Origin: Dendrobium chrysotoxum
Taxonomy: Eukaryota; Streptophyta; Magnoliopsida; Asparagales; Orchidaceae
NCBI GenBank assembly: GCA_019925795.1
Contig: CM034300.1
Coordinates: 72,829,021 to 72,893,020 of the forward strand
Direction: 5' to 3'
Length of the DNA: 64,000 nt
The position numbers were made by a program, and so were the translations under genes. A model generated the notes under the pieces. It worked only from the letters and a program-made list of their open reading frames with translations, was not told the DNA's origin and made no database searches. Position 1 is the stretch's first letter, and every line of letters begins with the position of its first letter. Below, in pieces: positions 53,336 through 64,000 of this stretch.

Positions 53336-53929
53336 GATTATACTTTAATTAACATGTGTGAATGCTATATGTTTTTTGAATCGAAGGTAAAATTAGTCTA
53401 TATTTAAACTATTATTACTCGTTAGAGGTTATGATTGTAACCTTGTCCAATGAGTAGAAGTCTAATTGGGGACTATATGTAGAGTTTGAAATTCACTTGA
53501 TGCATTCTTAAAAAAATTCTCATATTTGTTAAAAGTTTTAAGAAAAATTTGTTTATAAGTAGTTTCTCCATAGATGCATAAAAAAGTTTGAGAATGAAAG
53601 GACTTGGTTGACTATAATCATGCATGATACGTTAACATGAATATCTCTTTAAGGTTACTACCAAAATTGCAGCACAACCATGATATATTTTCTATGAAAT
53701 TGATGCAATAATGGATAGTAAAAGAGGATAATTTTATGACTATATTCATGAACATAATATTTTTCATTTGAAATTACCTATTAATTCTAATTTGCTTATA
53801 TAATAATTGATGAAATAGTTTATGATAATGTGATTGTCTTACTAAAATTGTGCCTAGGAAATCGACATGAATAATATTTTGAGGTTATAGTAAAGGTTAC
53901 CCTCTAGCTAAGAAGCATTTCTCATAGAC

Positions 53930-54520
53930 GTTAGCAAATTATTGTGTACTAGAACATTCGTGGTGGTATAGAGAGTTTATTATCTTAGATTTATAAAAAA
54001 ATTCAACATACACAAAAAAAAGTTGTAAGAGTCATAGGAGTTTTTAAATGGAAATTCAAAACAAGGGAAAAGTCATGCGGGCTACTCCTGTTGAAATGAT
54101 TGCATTGATGTTTGTTATATATTAAAAATGATGTTCTTTCTTGTGATTGAAAAATCTTTTAATAGACATAAACTATACAGTACAAAATTTACGGTGAAGA
54201 GTAAAAGAACCCTATGACATGTGAGCTATCTTTAAGAAATTATTTGATGTTTATTCGATTGAAGTCCGTTGATGAGGAGAATTCAGAGACAAGAAGTCTA
54301 GCATAAATCCTGGTATGAACATCATAAGTCAAACTTGGTGTTGATAGTACACATCTATCTTATGAGTGATGACATGCATTGACATTATTGGTAACAACAT
54401 GTGGCAAAATGAGTCGGTATCGAAGTAGCCATTAATAATGGTCAAAGGACAATAGTCCAATAATAGTGGTCAAAGGACAGTAGTCGGAGAATGATGTTCC
54501 GAGAACTATCGTTGAGCAAT
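53930..54520 (+). repeat. duplicated segment, copy 2, with a short 28-bp minisatellite
   Basis: Counterpart of 49194-50430. The minisatellite part (54425-54520) has only about 3.5 units (TAATAGTGGTCAAAGGACAG and relatives), against about 25 in copy 1. Confidence 0.65.
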
Positions 54521-56656
54521 GAGTTGCTTAAATTTAGTCATAGCTTAAAAGACTTCTTCAGTTTAAATGATCTCTCTCCTTTTGATTGCAATTGAATACA
54601 CCATCTCATACTTTAAACATATTCTAACTCAGACTAAGCAAGTGACACGCTCAATAGAACGCCTATCACCGATTATTGCGCTTATCTTAGACTTACATTG
54701 ATTTCTTTGCTTTTTTAGAAGTAGAAGACTATTATTCTAATTAAATCTTATTCATAATATAAGCTTTTGTGTTAATTAAAGTATTACTATAAATATAAAC
54801 ATGATTTCTTAGACAAACTTATTTCTTCAACTTCGACAACAAACAAGACATATTGAGTTCTTTGTTCTTTTTTTCCAGAATTCAAATCTTTTGAAATCAT
54901 CATCACCGTTAATCTTATTCTAATTATTTGAATTATCCCAACTCTGATCTATAAATCCTTCACAAGTCCTGTGAAATAATTGATTTTATTTTCAGTCTAA
55001 TTTGTCGTCCTTATTGTTCAATGGCAGCCTGTTAATGGGTTCTAAGAATAGAATATTCCTCTTCCAGCCTATGAAACTTGATGGAAGGTTCGGCCCATTA
55101 ATCCCTTTTCAGGCCAGCGGCCCATCCTACAGATTTGTAAGTTAGTTGAAGAACTTATCATTCAAATTAATTGAGTTTCATAGTATTTTTCTTGCTGATA
55201 AAATAAGATTTTTTTTCATAGTATTCTTTTCTTTCCTGTTAAACAAATTAATTGAGTTTTTCTGTTTTTTTTTCTTTTTAAATATTGAGTGCTAAAACAC
55301 AAATAAATATATGTAGAATTTTCAAACATTAAAATATATTAGAAATATATATTTTCCTTCTATTAATGCATTTTTTTTCAAAATGGGTAATTTTTTTAGT
55401 TATTATAGTTCATCATATCTATGTAATTCAAATTATCGGAAGCACATCTAAAATTCAAGTAAAATATAAAAAAGTCAATTTTCTTTCGAATGAAAATAAT
55501 ATAATATTGTGTGTCTCTTTGGGATAACTTTTTTTAGTTTTTATAGCTTAAAATGGGTATAATCACATCCAAAATTCAAGCAAAATATTAAAAAAAATCC
55601 AATTTCTATCAAATGAAAATAATATAATATTGAGGGTTTGTTTGTGATAGCTTTGTAGTTGATTTGCTTTTCAGAAATAATAATTTTGTTTGATTACTGT
55701 TTTGTTGTTATTTTCTTACGAACTTTCAAAAAATTTTGTGATGAAAAGCTGCTTTTTATAACTAGAGTAGTTCAGTTACTTTTTCCACAACAACTTTATA
55801 AATAATTTTATGAAGTACTGTAGTTGTCTCAAAAGAACCATGACATGTCATGTGAAACTTAGAAAATTATTAATGTGTACAACATTTTTGGTTTAGTAAA
55901 AAATAATATGTTTGGAAGACAGTTTTTTCACCGATTAAAGTTATTTTCTTAAAAATATTTCTTAAACTATGATTGAGAAATAAGCTTTAAAAGCAAAAAC
56001 CAAAAAAACCTTAAGTTGTGCAAAATAAAACCTTAGAGTTGCACGTAGTTGTACACTAACACAATTAATAATACACAACTATATAATGCATATGAATGTG
56101 AGCACATAATTGTCTACGTAGATGCTTCTAAATACATTATCCTCACTCAATAATTTCTCATAGAATTGGGACCCATGCCTTGTCCCTTATTCTAATCAAT
56201 TCATCTTTTTCTTCACCTTAGTTAGCTTTCAAATTGCTAGAAAAGAAAAGGTCAAGTGTCATCCAAAGAAACAAGCACACATCAAAGTATGGTGATATGC
56301 AATTTCTATCTCTAAGTTGCTTTCAGTTAGATGATGGGTCTCATTTGTGTGATTAACACCAATTAGTTTCCTTTGAACGTAATTTGACTCCATCCATCAA
56401 CTCATTTGAGATTTAAATTAAAGATTAGCTGCTTCAGTTCTATCGAGGTATACATTGCTTCGGTATAAAAGTTAAATTGATGGTGGAATACTTAGTAGTG
56501 CAAAGTAGTATCAAAGTAACAACCTTTTAGGCTTGCAAGAAAGTATTTCCATGTTCATTCTAGTATAGGATTACATGCATATATATGTGTGGAGATAGTA
56601 GTTTGCTTTACAGGTGTAAGGCCTAGATAAGTTTTGATAACTTCTATCCAACGGTT
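54521..56656. other. AT-rich intergenic DNA, nothing identified
   Basis: No convincing gene. A GC-richer patch at 55020-55130 has no recognised coding content. Confidence 0.45.
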
Positions 56657-57090
56657 TGTAGCATGAGCGGAGAACATGGTTGCTTCGGGTTTACATATGT
56701 AGTGGTTGTCGTTGTTGAAGTTGCATGAATCAGTTGCTCCAATTTAGTGTATGGAATAGTTGTCGCTATTATCCAAACCCCCAACCCCCACCCCGCGCAA
56801 GCTGATGGGTCCTATTGAACTATGAACTTTTGTCTTAGTTGCTAAAATTTGTGTGATGAGAGAGGCTTTGCAAGGATATCTACTATTTTGTAGCCTGAGT
56901 GGAGAATGTGGTTGCTGCTTGTTTACATATTTAGTGGTTACCATTATTAAGGTTACAGGAATCGGCTGCTCCACTTCACTGTTATGCCCCCGAAAGCTGA
57001 TGGATCCTGTTGAATGGTGAGCTTGAGTCTTAGTTGCTGAAATTTGTGTGATGAGAGAGGATTTGTAAGGATATCTGCTATTTGTTCATG
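56657..57090 (-). repeat. about 232-bp direct duplication at the 3' end of copia pol
   Basis: 56657-56888 and 56889-57090 share TGTAGC(A/C)TGAG(C/T)GGAGAA, TTTACATAT, TTTGTGTGATGAGAGAGG and AAGGATATCT in order. The repeat covers the pol C-terminus (LRLKLTIQQDPSAFGG type). Diverged, so old. Confidence 0.7.
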
Positions 57091-57117
57091 GGTGGTGATT
57101 GGAATGACACATATTTC

Positions 57118-57640
57118 TTAGGATTGAATGTGATCATGAATGAAGTGGTGATCTATTTCAATATATTTTATTCTTGCATGGAAGACTGGATTATTTGCAA
57201 GTGTGATTACTGAGGTATTATCATAATGCAAATATGTTGGGTGTTGAGAGAGGATGTGAAACTCTTGAAGGAGATGACATAGCCAAATTATTTCAGCTGT
57301 TGTTGTAGTAAGTGCACGGTACTCTACCTCAGTGGAGGAGAGGGCCACTATATTTTGCTTTTTCACACACCAGGAGATATGTGTAGTCGTAAGGAAAGTG
57401 TAGTAACCTCAAAGTGGAGTGGCAATTGGTTGTGTCGCTGGCCCAATTAGCGTCTGAAAATGAGTTTAATGAAAGGGGTCCATGGGATATGGTTAATCCA
57501 AAATTCAGTGCGCCTTTAATGTATTGAGTAGTTGTTTGAGGGTGGCTACGTGGGGATGGAAGTGAATTATACATTTGTTGACATAGGTAGTTTATGGTGA
57601 AGGATATATTTGGCTTGTTGTTGGTTAGATATTGCAATGA
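57118..57640 (-). pseudogene. copia RNase H region
   Basis: YLTNNKPNISFTINYLCQQM, FSDANWASDTTN (the usual SDADWA with Asn) and KKQNIVALSSTEVEYRALTT followed by YCHYDNTS-like LHYDNTSVITLANNPVFHAR. One frame break near 57340. Confidence 0.93.
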
Positions 57641-58250
57641 GTCGATTAGCTGATGATATGTTAGAGGATCTACTAGTTTATTATCAGATGAAATTGGTAG
57701 TGGATGTTTTCTTGGAATGGGTGTTGATACTGGTTTGTAATCAGTGAAGCCTGCTCGATTGAGGATTGAGAGTGCATATGAATGTTGGGATAAGAAGTAG
57801 GATGTGGGGTGCTGTGTGTATTGATGCTAAGGAAATTATGAACTGGTCCAAGGTGCTTCATTATGAACTTTTAGCTTAGAGTGTCAAAAAAATTTTGTAA
57901 AGCTTGTGGGTCATTGCGTGTGAGAAGAATATTATCAACATAGATTAGTAGATAGATTTGTATTTTGTTGTTGAAGTATATGAACAGGGAGGGATCAGCG
58001 TGGCTAGCTTTGAACCCAATTTGTAAGAGATGTTTAATGAAAGTGGAGAATCATTGGCGGGGTGCTTATTTGAGATCGTAGATTGCCTTTTTGAGAAGAC
58101 AAACATGATTAGGATACTGATAATCTTTAAAGCCTTTGGGTTATTTCATATATATGGATTCATTGAGATGGTCGTGTAAGAATTGACAATATCTAGTTGG
58201 TGAGCAAAGCAGTTACAATTTAGAGCTATGGTGATGAGAACACGAATGGT
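57641..58250 (-). pseudogene. copia reverse transcriptase with altered active site
   Basis: KKAIYDLK stop APRQ, IKHLLQIGFKASHADPSLFI and LLIYVDNILLTRNDP. The catalytic YVDD is YVDN (57931-57942), which by itself would abolish polymerisation. Several stops. Confidence 0.9.
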
Positions 58251-58589
58251 GGGAATTTTGGCGACGGGGCTAGATGTTTCAGTGTAATCTAGTCAATGTT
58301 ATTATCAATGACCTCAGGCTATAAGTCATGCTCTGTAGCGGGAGATGGAACCATTTGAGTGTGCTTTGGTGTGATACGTTCATTTGCAACCTAGGATTTA
58401 GTTGTCTGATGGTAGAGGGACGAGTTGTTAAGTCCCTCGCTGTTGGAGAGAGAGAAATTCAAATGCCATAGCAGCTCGCCAGTGCGAATGCTTAGCTTCT
58501 GTAGAATATGAAGTTGGGTCTGGAGGAGTGGAAGGTATCGTGGAATAGAGAAGATTAAGTAGTTGGCATGGTTTTAAGGGACTAGTTTT

Positions 58590-59640
58590 AGATCATGTGA
58601 TCATAGGGTAGGATGTAGGTTCGGTGGGATGGGTAGGTGGGGATAATAGAACGGTGGAGTTGGGTTCTGGATTACTATAGAGGTTAGTTTGTGGGTGGAG
58701 TTGGAAGTGGGGTTGTTGCCTATATGGAGGTTTTAGTTGAATGATGTTTCGTTGGGTGAGATTTGAGAAGTGGGAATTAGAAGTAGAAGTGTGGTGATGG
58801 GTGTGTTTGTATTGGTTATAGAGGTGTTGGATGGTAGTGGGTTGGTGGATTCGTAAAAGGTGACATGTCTTGAGATATGGATTTGCCTGGTGGAGGGGTT
58901 TAGGCATTTATATCCTTTATATGCATTTGAGTAGCTGATGAAAACACACGGGTGAGAACTGGGGGCTAGTTTGTGTTGCATATATGGTGATAGCTAGGGA
59001 AAATATGTACATCCAATGTTTCTGAGATGGGCATAGGAGGGTTGTTTGTTGTGTAGTAGATAAAATTGGGATTTGTTACGTGTGGAAGGTGATGGCATTC
59101 AGTTAATTAGGTAGACAAATGTCAGTAGTGAGTCTACCCAAAGGTTGTAGAGAAGGTTAACAGCATAAAGTAGTGTTCTTGTAGTGTCAATAATGTGATA
59201 ATGTTTTCTTTCTACTAATTTGTTCTAGTGTATATGGCCAGTTGATTTGGTGGAGTGTGCCATATTGTTTGAGGAAGTTTTGGAAGTGGGAGTTGATGTT
59301 TTCGGTGCCTCTATCTATTCTAACCGACTTGATTTTAAAGGGTATTTATTTCTCAATAAATATTTTAAATCATATGAAGTGAGATGGGACTTCAAGTTTT
59401 GACAATATTGGGAACACCCATGAAAAGTGAGAATAATCGTCAACAAAAAGAACATAATATTCATATTCTTTAGTAGAAGTTGTTGGGGAAGGACCCCATA
59501 TATATGAATGTATTAGTTCTAAAGAAAGATGCTTTCTATTATATGATTTTGTAAAAGATAACTTGTGGCTTTTGGAATCCTTACATGAAGAGCAAAGTGA
59601 AAAAGATACAGGTATTTTAAGACATTTGTTTTGTTTAGCT
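58590..59640 (-). pseudogene. copia integrase region
   Basis: HLSLELIHSYIWGPSPTTST then YEYYVLFVDDYSHFSWVFP is the integrase core; PCVFISYSNAYKGYKCLNPS and QIHISRHVTFYES form its C-terminal part (58733-58981). Frame breaks between. Confidence 0.9.
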
Positions 59641-60230
59641 ATTGTAGCAAGGCTGAGATGATAATGCTAACATATCACTACGGAGGAAGTGGTTTTAAGT
59701 GCTAAGATTGATGTGGCTGGCTTAGGGAGGCTGAGTGGATATAATCCATTAAGACATGATCCCTTGAGAAGAAGTTGGTTTGCTTGGCAATTCTTGATTT
59801 TGTAGATGAAAGCATCAAGAGATATAGACGTGTTATTATCAACAGTGAGATTAGAAATTGAAAGTAGGTTGTGAGAAAGGTTGGGAATGTGAAATAGATT
59901 GGGAAGATTGAACTTACGAGATGGTGTGGGGAGTATTCCTTGACTGGAGAGAACAATTGGAATGGTGTTTCCATCACCAACAACAACGTGGTCTGAACCT
60001 TGATAGATGTTGGGATTGAGAATAGTGTTGATAGTGTGTGTGAGATGTGAAGAGGCGTCGGAGTTGATGAACCAATGTGATGGTTGTTGAACGTTGTCAA
60101 TAATAAGGGCTTTGGTTTGAGGTGCTGGGGAGTAGTTTATGTTGAACCTATGCTTACAATGTTGGGCTGAATGGCCACGTTTAACATAGATTTGATAGTT
60201 AACAATAAGTTTTATGGAGGCTGATCAATT
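59641..60230 (-). pseudogene. copia protease and GAG-pre-integrase region
   Basis: Zinc-knuckle-like RGHSAQHCKHRF, HWFINSDASSHLT (protease active site, DSGAS changed to SDASS), VVVGDGNTIPIVLSSQGILP, FNLPNLFHIPNLSHNLLSIS. Stop-interrupted. Confidence 0.88.
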
Positions 60231-60289
60231 TGAGACTGGATTACCATAAAGTCGAGCTTGACCTCTATATCCATGTCCACGATAAGAGT

Positions 60290-60845
60290 ATAGAGTAGTG
60301 TGAATGTCTATGGTTGGATTTTCTTTCGCATGATATGTAACTATGTTGATCTCTTCATGATGAGGAGAGAGTATAGGTTTTCAGAGCTGATGGGTGTTAA
60401 CTTGCTTCTAATAAAAGTCTTGAAGGCTTGGTAGGTATTCCTTAGATTGTTGAGAGTGTATAAGATGATGTCTTCAGTGTCTACTTTTGAACCTGTAGTA
60501 GCAATGATGTCCACTAGTGATTTTATTTCTTAAAGGTATTATGTCATTGCAATGTTTTTCATAGAAATGTTGTGCAACTCATTTTTAAGTTGAATAACTA
60601 TGAAGTGGTTGGAGGCTTGCAGACTACGAGCTATGGTTGCCCATATATCATAGCATGAGTTAAAGTGTAGCACATAAGGAAGAATGCCAGCAGTTATGGT
60701 GGAGCAAAGAGCAGCTGCAAGGGATCTATCGGAGTCTATTGATTGTATGCTGAGTTAGGTTGGGAGGTGCTGTCAGATTGTAGAGAGATTCTTATTGGTG
60801 GTTTTACCAAACCATCTAGAAAGCTTGAATAGCCATTTTCTTTGA
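60290..60845 (-). pseudogene. copia gag remnant
   Basis: RSLAAALCSTITAGILPYVL, SCYDIWATIARSLQASNHF, LKNELHNISMKNIAMT, ILYTLNNLRNTYQAFKTFIR match copia GAG (UBN2 type). Stops present. Confidence 0.88.
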
Positions 60846-60850
60846 AGAGA

Positions 60851-61105
60851 GAGAGTGTGTGTGTACGTGCGCGCTTGTGCGTGTGCGTGCACATGTGCGT
60901 GTGCTAGTACACGTGCGTGTACTTGTGCGTGCGTGCGCGTGTGTGTGCGTGTGCGTGCATGTGTGCGAGTGTGCGTAGCATACGTGTGCGTGTGTGTGCG
61001 TGAGTGTGCGTGCGTGTGCTTGAGTGTGTGCGCGTGGGTGCGTGTGCATGTGCGTGTGCGTGTGTGCTTGCATGCACAGTTGTACGTGCGTGCGTGCATG
61101 CCCTG
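60851..61105. repeat. GT-rich (TG/CG)n microsatellite, about 250 bp
   Basis: Alternating purine-pyrimidine GTGTGCGTGC tract. ORFs of about 83-114 codons on both strands here are artefacts of the simple repeat. Confidence 0.95.
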
Positions 61106-61144
61106 ATGTGCGTGCATATAATTACACTACAAGAAAATAGGTCA

Positions 61145-61290
61145 ATAGCGACCAAAAAAATATAGACGAAAGAAAATGGTCGCTAAAGATATCTTTTAGC
61201 GACCAAAAGTAAGTAAGGCCTCTAAATAATAATGAAGCTTGATATTAGCCACCAAAAAGAAAAATTGGTTGCTAATTTTGTCGCTAAAAG
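61145..61290. promoter_or_regulatory. CACTA subterminal repeat cluster
   Basis: TAGCGACC near 61146, TGGTCGCTAAA near 61176, TTTAGCGACCA near 61197, TTAGCCACCA near 61244, TGGTTGCTAA near 61267, TGTCGCTAAA near 61279. The second and third form a near-perfect palindrome around GATATC. In CACTA elements such motifs bind the TNPA-type protein. Confidence 0.7.
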
Positions 61291-61639
61291 TCTAAATAAT
61301 TTGTTTTCTTTATATATATGCATATATGTCATTTTAGTGACTAATGATTCTTTTTACTTGAATACATAATACTTTTTTTTAAAATATCATTAACATTATA
61401 TATAATGACAATTATTCGTAGATAAATTTTTGTTATAATGATATTTTTGGAATTAAGATTAATAAATAAAATGATGAATTGAAATTAATATTCACATTTT
61501 TAAGATGAGAGTTCTAATAATTTATTTTTAAATTAAACTTCAATATAAATTATTTAAAATTTAACAAATATTTATTTAAATAAAACTTCACATTAGAAAA
61601 ACCTAAGTATACTTAGACTCACGTGATCTTACTATGTCA

Positions 61640-62035
61640 CACGCGGGCTGGCTCTCCATTTCGGCATTTCACTGCTTGCCCTTTAGCGACGACCTCCAAC
61701 CGCTCGACCGACTCTAGAGGCCACGACTCCACATCTCTCCTTCACGCACACTGATATGAGTTCCCTCCTGAAAATTATTCGGAAACTCCCACAAACTCGC
61801 CTCTCTGTCAATTTCTCCCTCAGGTTATCTCTATCGCCGATTGCAAAGCCCTCATAGGGTTTCTTATTTTCTTTAGCGATTGGTAAAGTTGCAATGACTG
61901 CCTCTCCACGAATCTCATTTCATCTTCTCTACTGTAGATTCATAAGTTCTCTTTGGTTTTTTTATTTTTCTTGAGCGATAGGTGCTGACTGCCGATTGCT
62001 GAATGTCGCTTCATCATTGTCTGCAACCAAAGGTA
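61640..62035 (+). other. leader-like island inside the CACTA element
   Basis: CT/CG-rich sequence ending AACCAAAGGTAATTC, like a 5' UTR exon with donor AAAG|GTAATT followed by a T-rich intron start. Consistent with the first non-coding exon of a transposase gene. Confidence 0.4.
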
Positions 62036-62869
62036 ATTCTTCTATTATTTTCCTCTTCTTTGGTTTCATTTACGAAGTTCATGGTGCGGTTCGATTCGCT
62101 GCTTTCAAATCTTTTGAGTTTATTTTCTTAAATTCTTCTAAGTTTCTTAATTATTTTTAGTTCCTTGTTCGATTCACCTCGTAAAGTTTATTTTCTTAAA
62201 TTCTTGCAGAAATATTTGTCTCTTGTGTTCAATTTAGACTTATGCAAGTTCTTGAATCGGGCTTTTGGAATATCCTGAAAGTGACAGACTATGCCATGGA
62301 ATGATGTAGCTGTAGGATTAATTTTGCTTTGTTAACTCACTTTAGGCATATAGTTCCTAATGCATTTATTATTTTTGATGAAACATTTTGTTCGCTCCAG
62401 AAAAATCTTCTAAATATAAGTTACGAACCCGGCTCTCATGAACTTTGGATTCCCTTTTTATTATTATTTTTTTTTCTGGAGGTAGATTGAGTTTAATATT
62501 TAACCAGATTTCCCCTGAGAGTAGTGTCAGGGTTTATTTAGATCTGAGTTCTACTTCCTATGAGCGCAAGACCTCATAGTTAATTACCCCTCATAACGCA
62601 TTAGAAGAGCACTCTCGATTAAGGACGAAATACACTTAGCTTCATATGAGAAATGTGGGAATATGCAACAGAGTTTTAGAGTTTTAAATTTAGTTATGGG
62701 GAGATGAAGGTACACCCGATCAAGATCCCATGGTTCCGTCGTCCCGGGTATACCGTCGGTTCAATCTACCAACACTAACAACCATGGATTGTAGTGTCCA
62801 GGGAATCTGATTAGCAGCCATGGGTTGCCTCCTCTCAGAGATCCCGAATAGACTGAAGTGGAGATGTGT

Positions 62870-63440
62870 GGATTTTAGTTTAGTTTAGTTTGGGTTGGGG
62901 CTTATAGCTTCCTTAGAAGTTGCCCGTTAGTTTGTTTAGTTTGGGGCTTACAGCTTCCTTAGAAATTGCCCGTTGATGGGTCTTACAACCTAGCCCTTAT
63001 AGACTAGGATGCCTAGGTGATTTGAGTTTTAGATTTGGGGTCGTTCATTTAGAAGTTCCCTAACGCGTGGGTCTTACTGCTTCGCTTAGAAGTAGCCCCA
63101 AATAGTGGGTCTTACAACTTAGTCCTATAGGCTAAGATGCCCATAGGGATTTGGGTTTTGGATTTAGGGTCCTTCTCTTAGAAGTTCTCTATTATGCGGG
63201 TCTTACTGCTTCGCTTAGAAGTAGCCCAAATAGTGGGTCTTACAGCTTAGTCCTATAGGCTAAGATGCCCAGGGTAAGTGTTAGGTCATTTTCACCTAAA
63301 GATTTCCCCTCTGAGGTTGGACTTACGGCTTCTATTAGAAGTGGCCAAATTAATTTTAGGAATATTATTTCATTTAATTGATATATTTAGTGAAGTAATT
63401 ATCTGTAGGAATTACTGCTTCTATTAGAAGTAACCTATAA
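62870..63440 (+). repeat. tandem phrases with hairpin potential
   Basis: GGGTCTTACTGCTTCGCTTA followed by GAAGTAGCCC occurs twice (about 63069 and 63198, 129 bp apart), and CTTAGTCCTATAGGCTAAG twice (about 63118 and 63247). Related versions lie at 62900, 62960, 63325 and 63415. Each phrase is self-complementary (for example CTTAG...CTAAG, GCTTC...GAAG). Confidence 0.75.
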
Positions 63441-63839
63441 GACTTAGTTTAGCGGGCCTGCATCTGGACATACTTCCCCACCTTGACACCACTTTTAGTT
63501 TTTCGTAGCAATTCTACTACAGTAGTTTGTTGCTTCGCTTTCAACAGTTTGTTTTGCATGCAGTAGTTAGTTTACTCTTTTCAATATTCATTATATATAT
63601 GAATTTTTTTTCGATGCGCTGACTTTTGCCTGTTTGCATGCAGGTGCTCGTAGCTTGTAGATTAGAGAGTTCTCATGTAGCTACAAGAGCTTGTTTGTTG
63701 GAGAGTTGCTTGTGAGTTTTTTGTGTTTGACAGCTGTTGAAGAGCTTTATAGTTTGAGAGCTTCTTAGTTCGATAGCTTTGTGAGAGCTTGTACTTAGAT
63801 TGGATAATTAGAAATATTTCATTTCATGCTCTTTTGTTT

Positions 63840-64000
63840 TATGTTTTATTTTGATTTAATTAATGGAATTAACTAATTAAGTTAATTAATTAAAATGTTG
63901 AATTTTAATTAAAATTTAATTTGTTCAGTTTGTTAATTTGAAATCTATTTTTAAAAAGTGTTCAATTGATTATTTTAATTAATTAAATTGGTTGATTGAT
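63840..64000. repeat. TTAATTAA-rich tract at window edge
   Basis: Mostly TTAATTAA words, similar to 10820-11035, which lies at the far side of the related repeat. Confidence 0.65.

Larger units (their letters stand above)
56650..60850 (-). mobile_element. Ty1/copia retrotransposon remnant without visible LTRs
   Basis: Minus-strand gag, zinc-knuckle, protease, GAG-pre-integrase, integrase, reverse transcriptase and RNase H fragments appear in copia order, all broken by stops. No LTR pair, primer site or target duplication was found. The 5' side ends at a GT microsatellite and the CACTA terminus, so LTRs were probably lost or displaced. Confidence 0.9.
61125..64000 (+). mobile_element. CACTA (En/Spm-type) transposon, one end in window
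   Basis: CACTACAAGAAAATAGGTCA is the canonical plant CACTA terminus, preceded by TTA (61122-61124) as a possible 3-bp target duplication. Subterminal repeats of TAGCGACCA type follow in both orientations. A leader-like island, then intron-like and unclassified sequence, continues to the window edge. No transposase exon and no opposite terminus seen, so the element extends rightwards or is nested with another repeat (62.5-63.7 kb). Confidence 0.8.

Noticed and set aside
60773..61155. Several His/Thr- or Val/Cys-rich ORFs
   Set aside because: Translations of the GT microsatellite on both strands.

Overview
This is nuclear DNA from a flowering plant, most likely a eudicot. Genes are split by GT-AG introns, intergenic and intronic DNA is AT-rich, and most of the window is transposable-element sequence in various states of decay. 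Nothing points to bacterial, organellar or viral DNA. No CRISPR array, rRNA gene or convincing tRNA gene was seen. The species cannot be named from this sequence alone.

Two protein-coding genes are well supported, both on the minus strand. The first runs from an ATG at 25762 leftwards off the window edge at position 1. Eleven exons (860 codons, all junctions in phase) encode a signal-peptide-like leader, a complete PP2C phosphatase domain with its metal-binding aspartates, a linker, and the N-terminal part of a protein-kinase-like domain. This matches the architecture of Arabidopsis At3g63340/At3g63330. Intron 10 is about 15.2 kb and filled with repeats. The second gene encodes acireductone dioxygenase (methionine salvage) in seven exons. 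Six are certain (34583-35846). The first, MENEFQ at 48302-48319, is inferred from phase, a splice donor and a UTR-like context, and would create a 12.5 kb intron holding a Ty3/gypsy element and LINE copies.

Region by region: 1-25.8 kb is gene 1. Its introns carry TG...CA repeats, three hAT-like MITEs, two LINE fragments, a LINE ORF1 remnant, leader-like CpG/CT islands, a hairpin array at 11.15-11.55 kb and a long unclassified repeat at 11.7-15.05 kb. 25.8-34.5 kb is intergenic, with another hAT-like MITE, a decayed 3.5 kb Ty1/copia element with perfect 5-bp target duplications, four small Tourist-like MITEs and a triplicated repeat just downstream of the dioxygenase gene. 34.6-48.3 kb is the dioxygenase gene, with a LINE flanked by 13-bp duplications, a 5.66 kb Ty3/gypsy element and a fifth hAT-like MITE in intron 1. 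48.5-56.6 kb is gene-free and rich in diverged tandem repeats (28, 86, 90 and 171 bp). 56.65-60.85 kb is a decayed Ty1/copia polyprotein. A GT-rich microsatellite follows, and at 61125 a CACTA transposon terminus starts and runs out of the window.

The two genes have no evident functional link: one is a signalling protein, the other a sulphur-metabolism enzyme. I found no clearly new multi-gene system. The most unusual signals are the hairpin array whose stem changes look compensatory (11.15-11.55 kb), a minisatellite expanded inside one of two copies of a duplicated segment (49.2-54.5 kb), and a MITE inserted in a tandem repeat whose neighbours preserve the empty site (34.0-34.45 kb). All boundaries and similarities were judged by eye.
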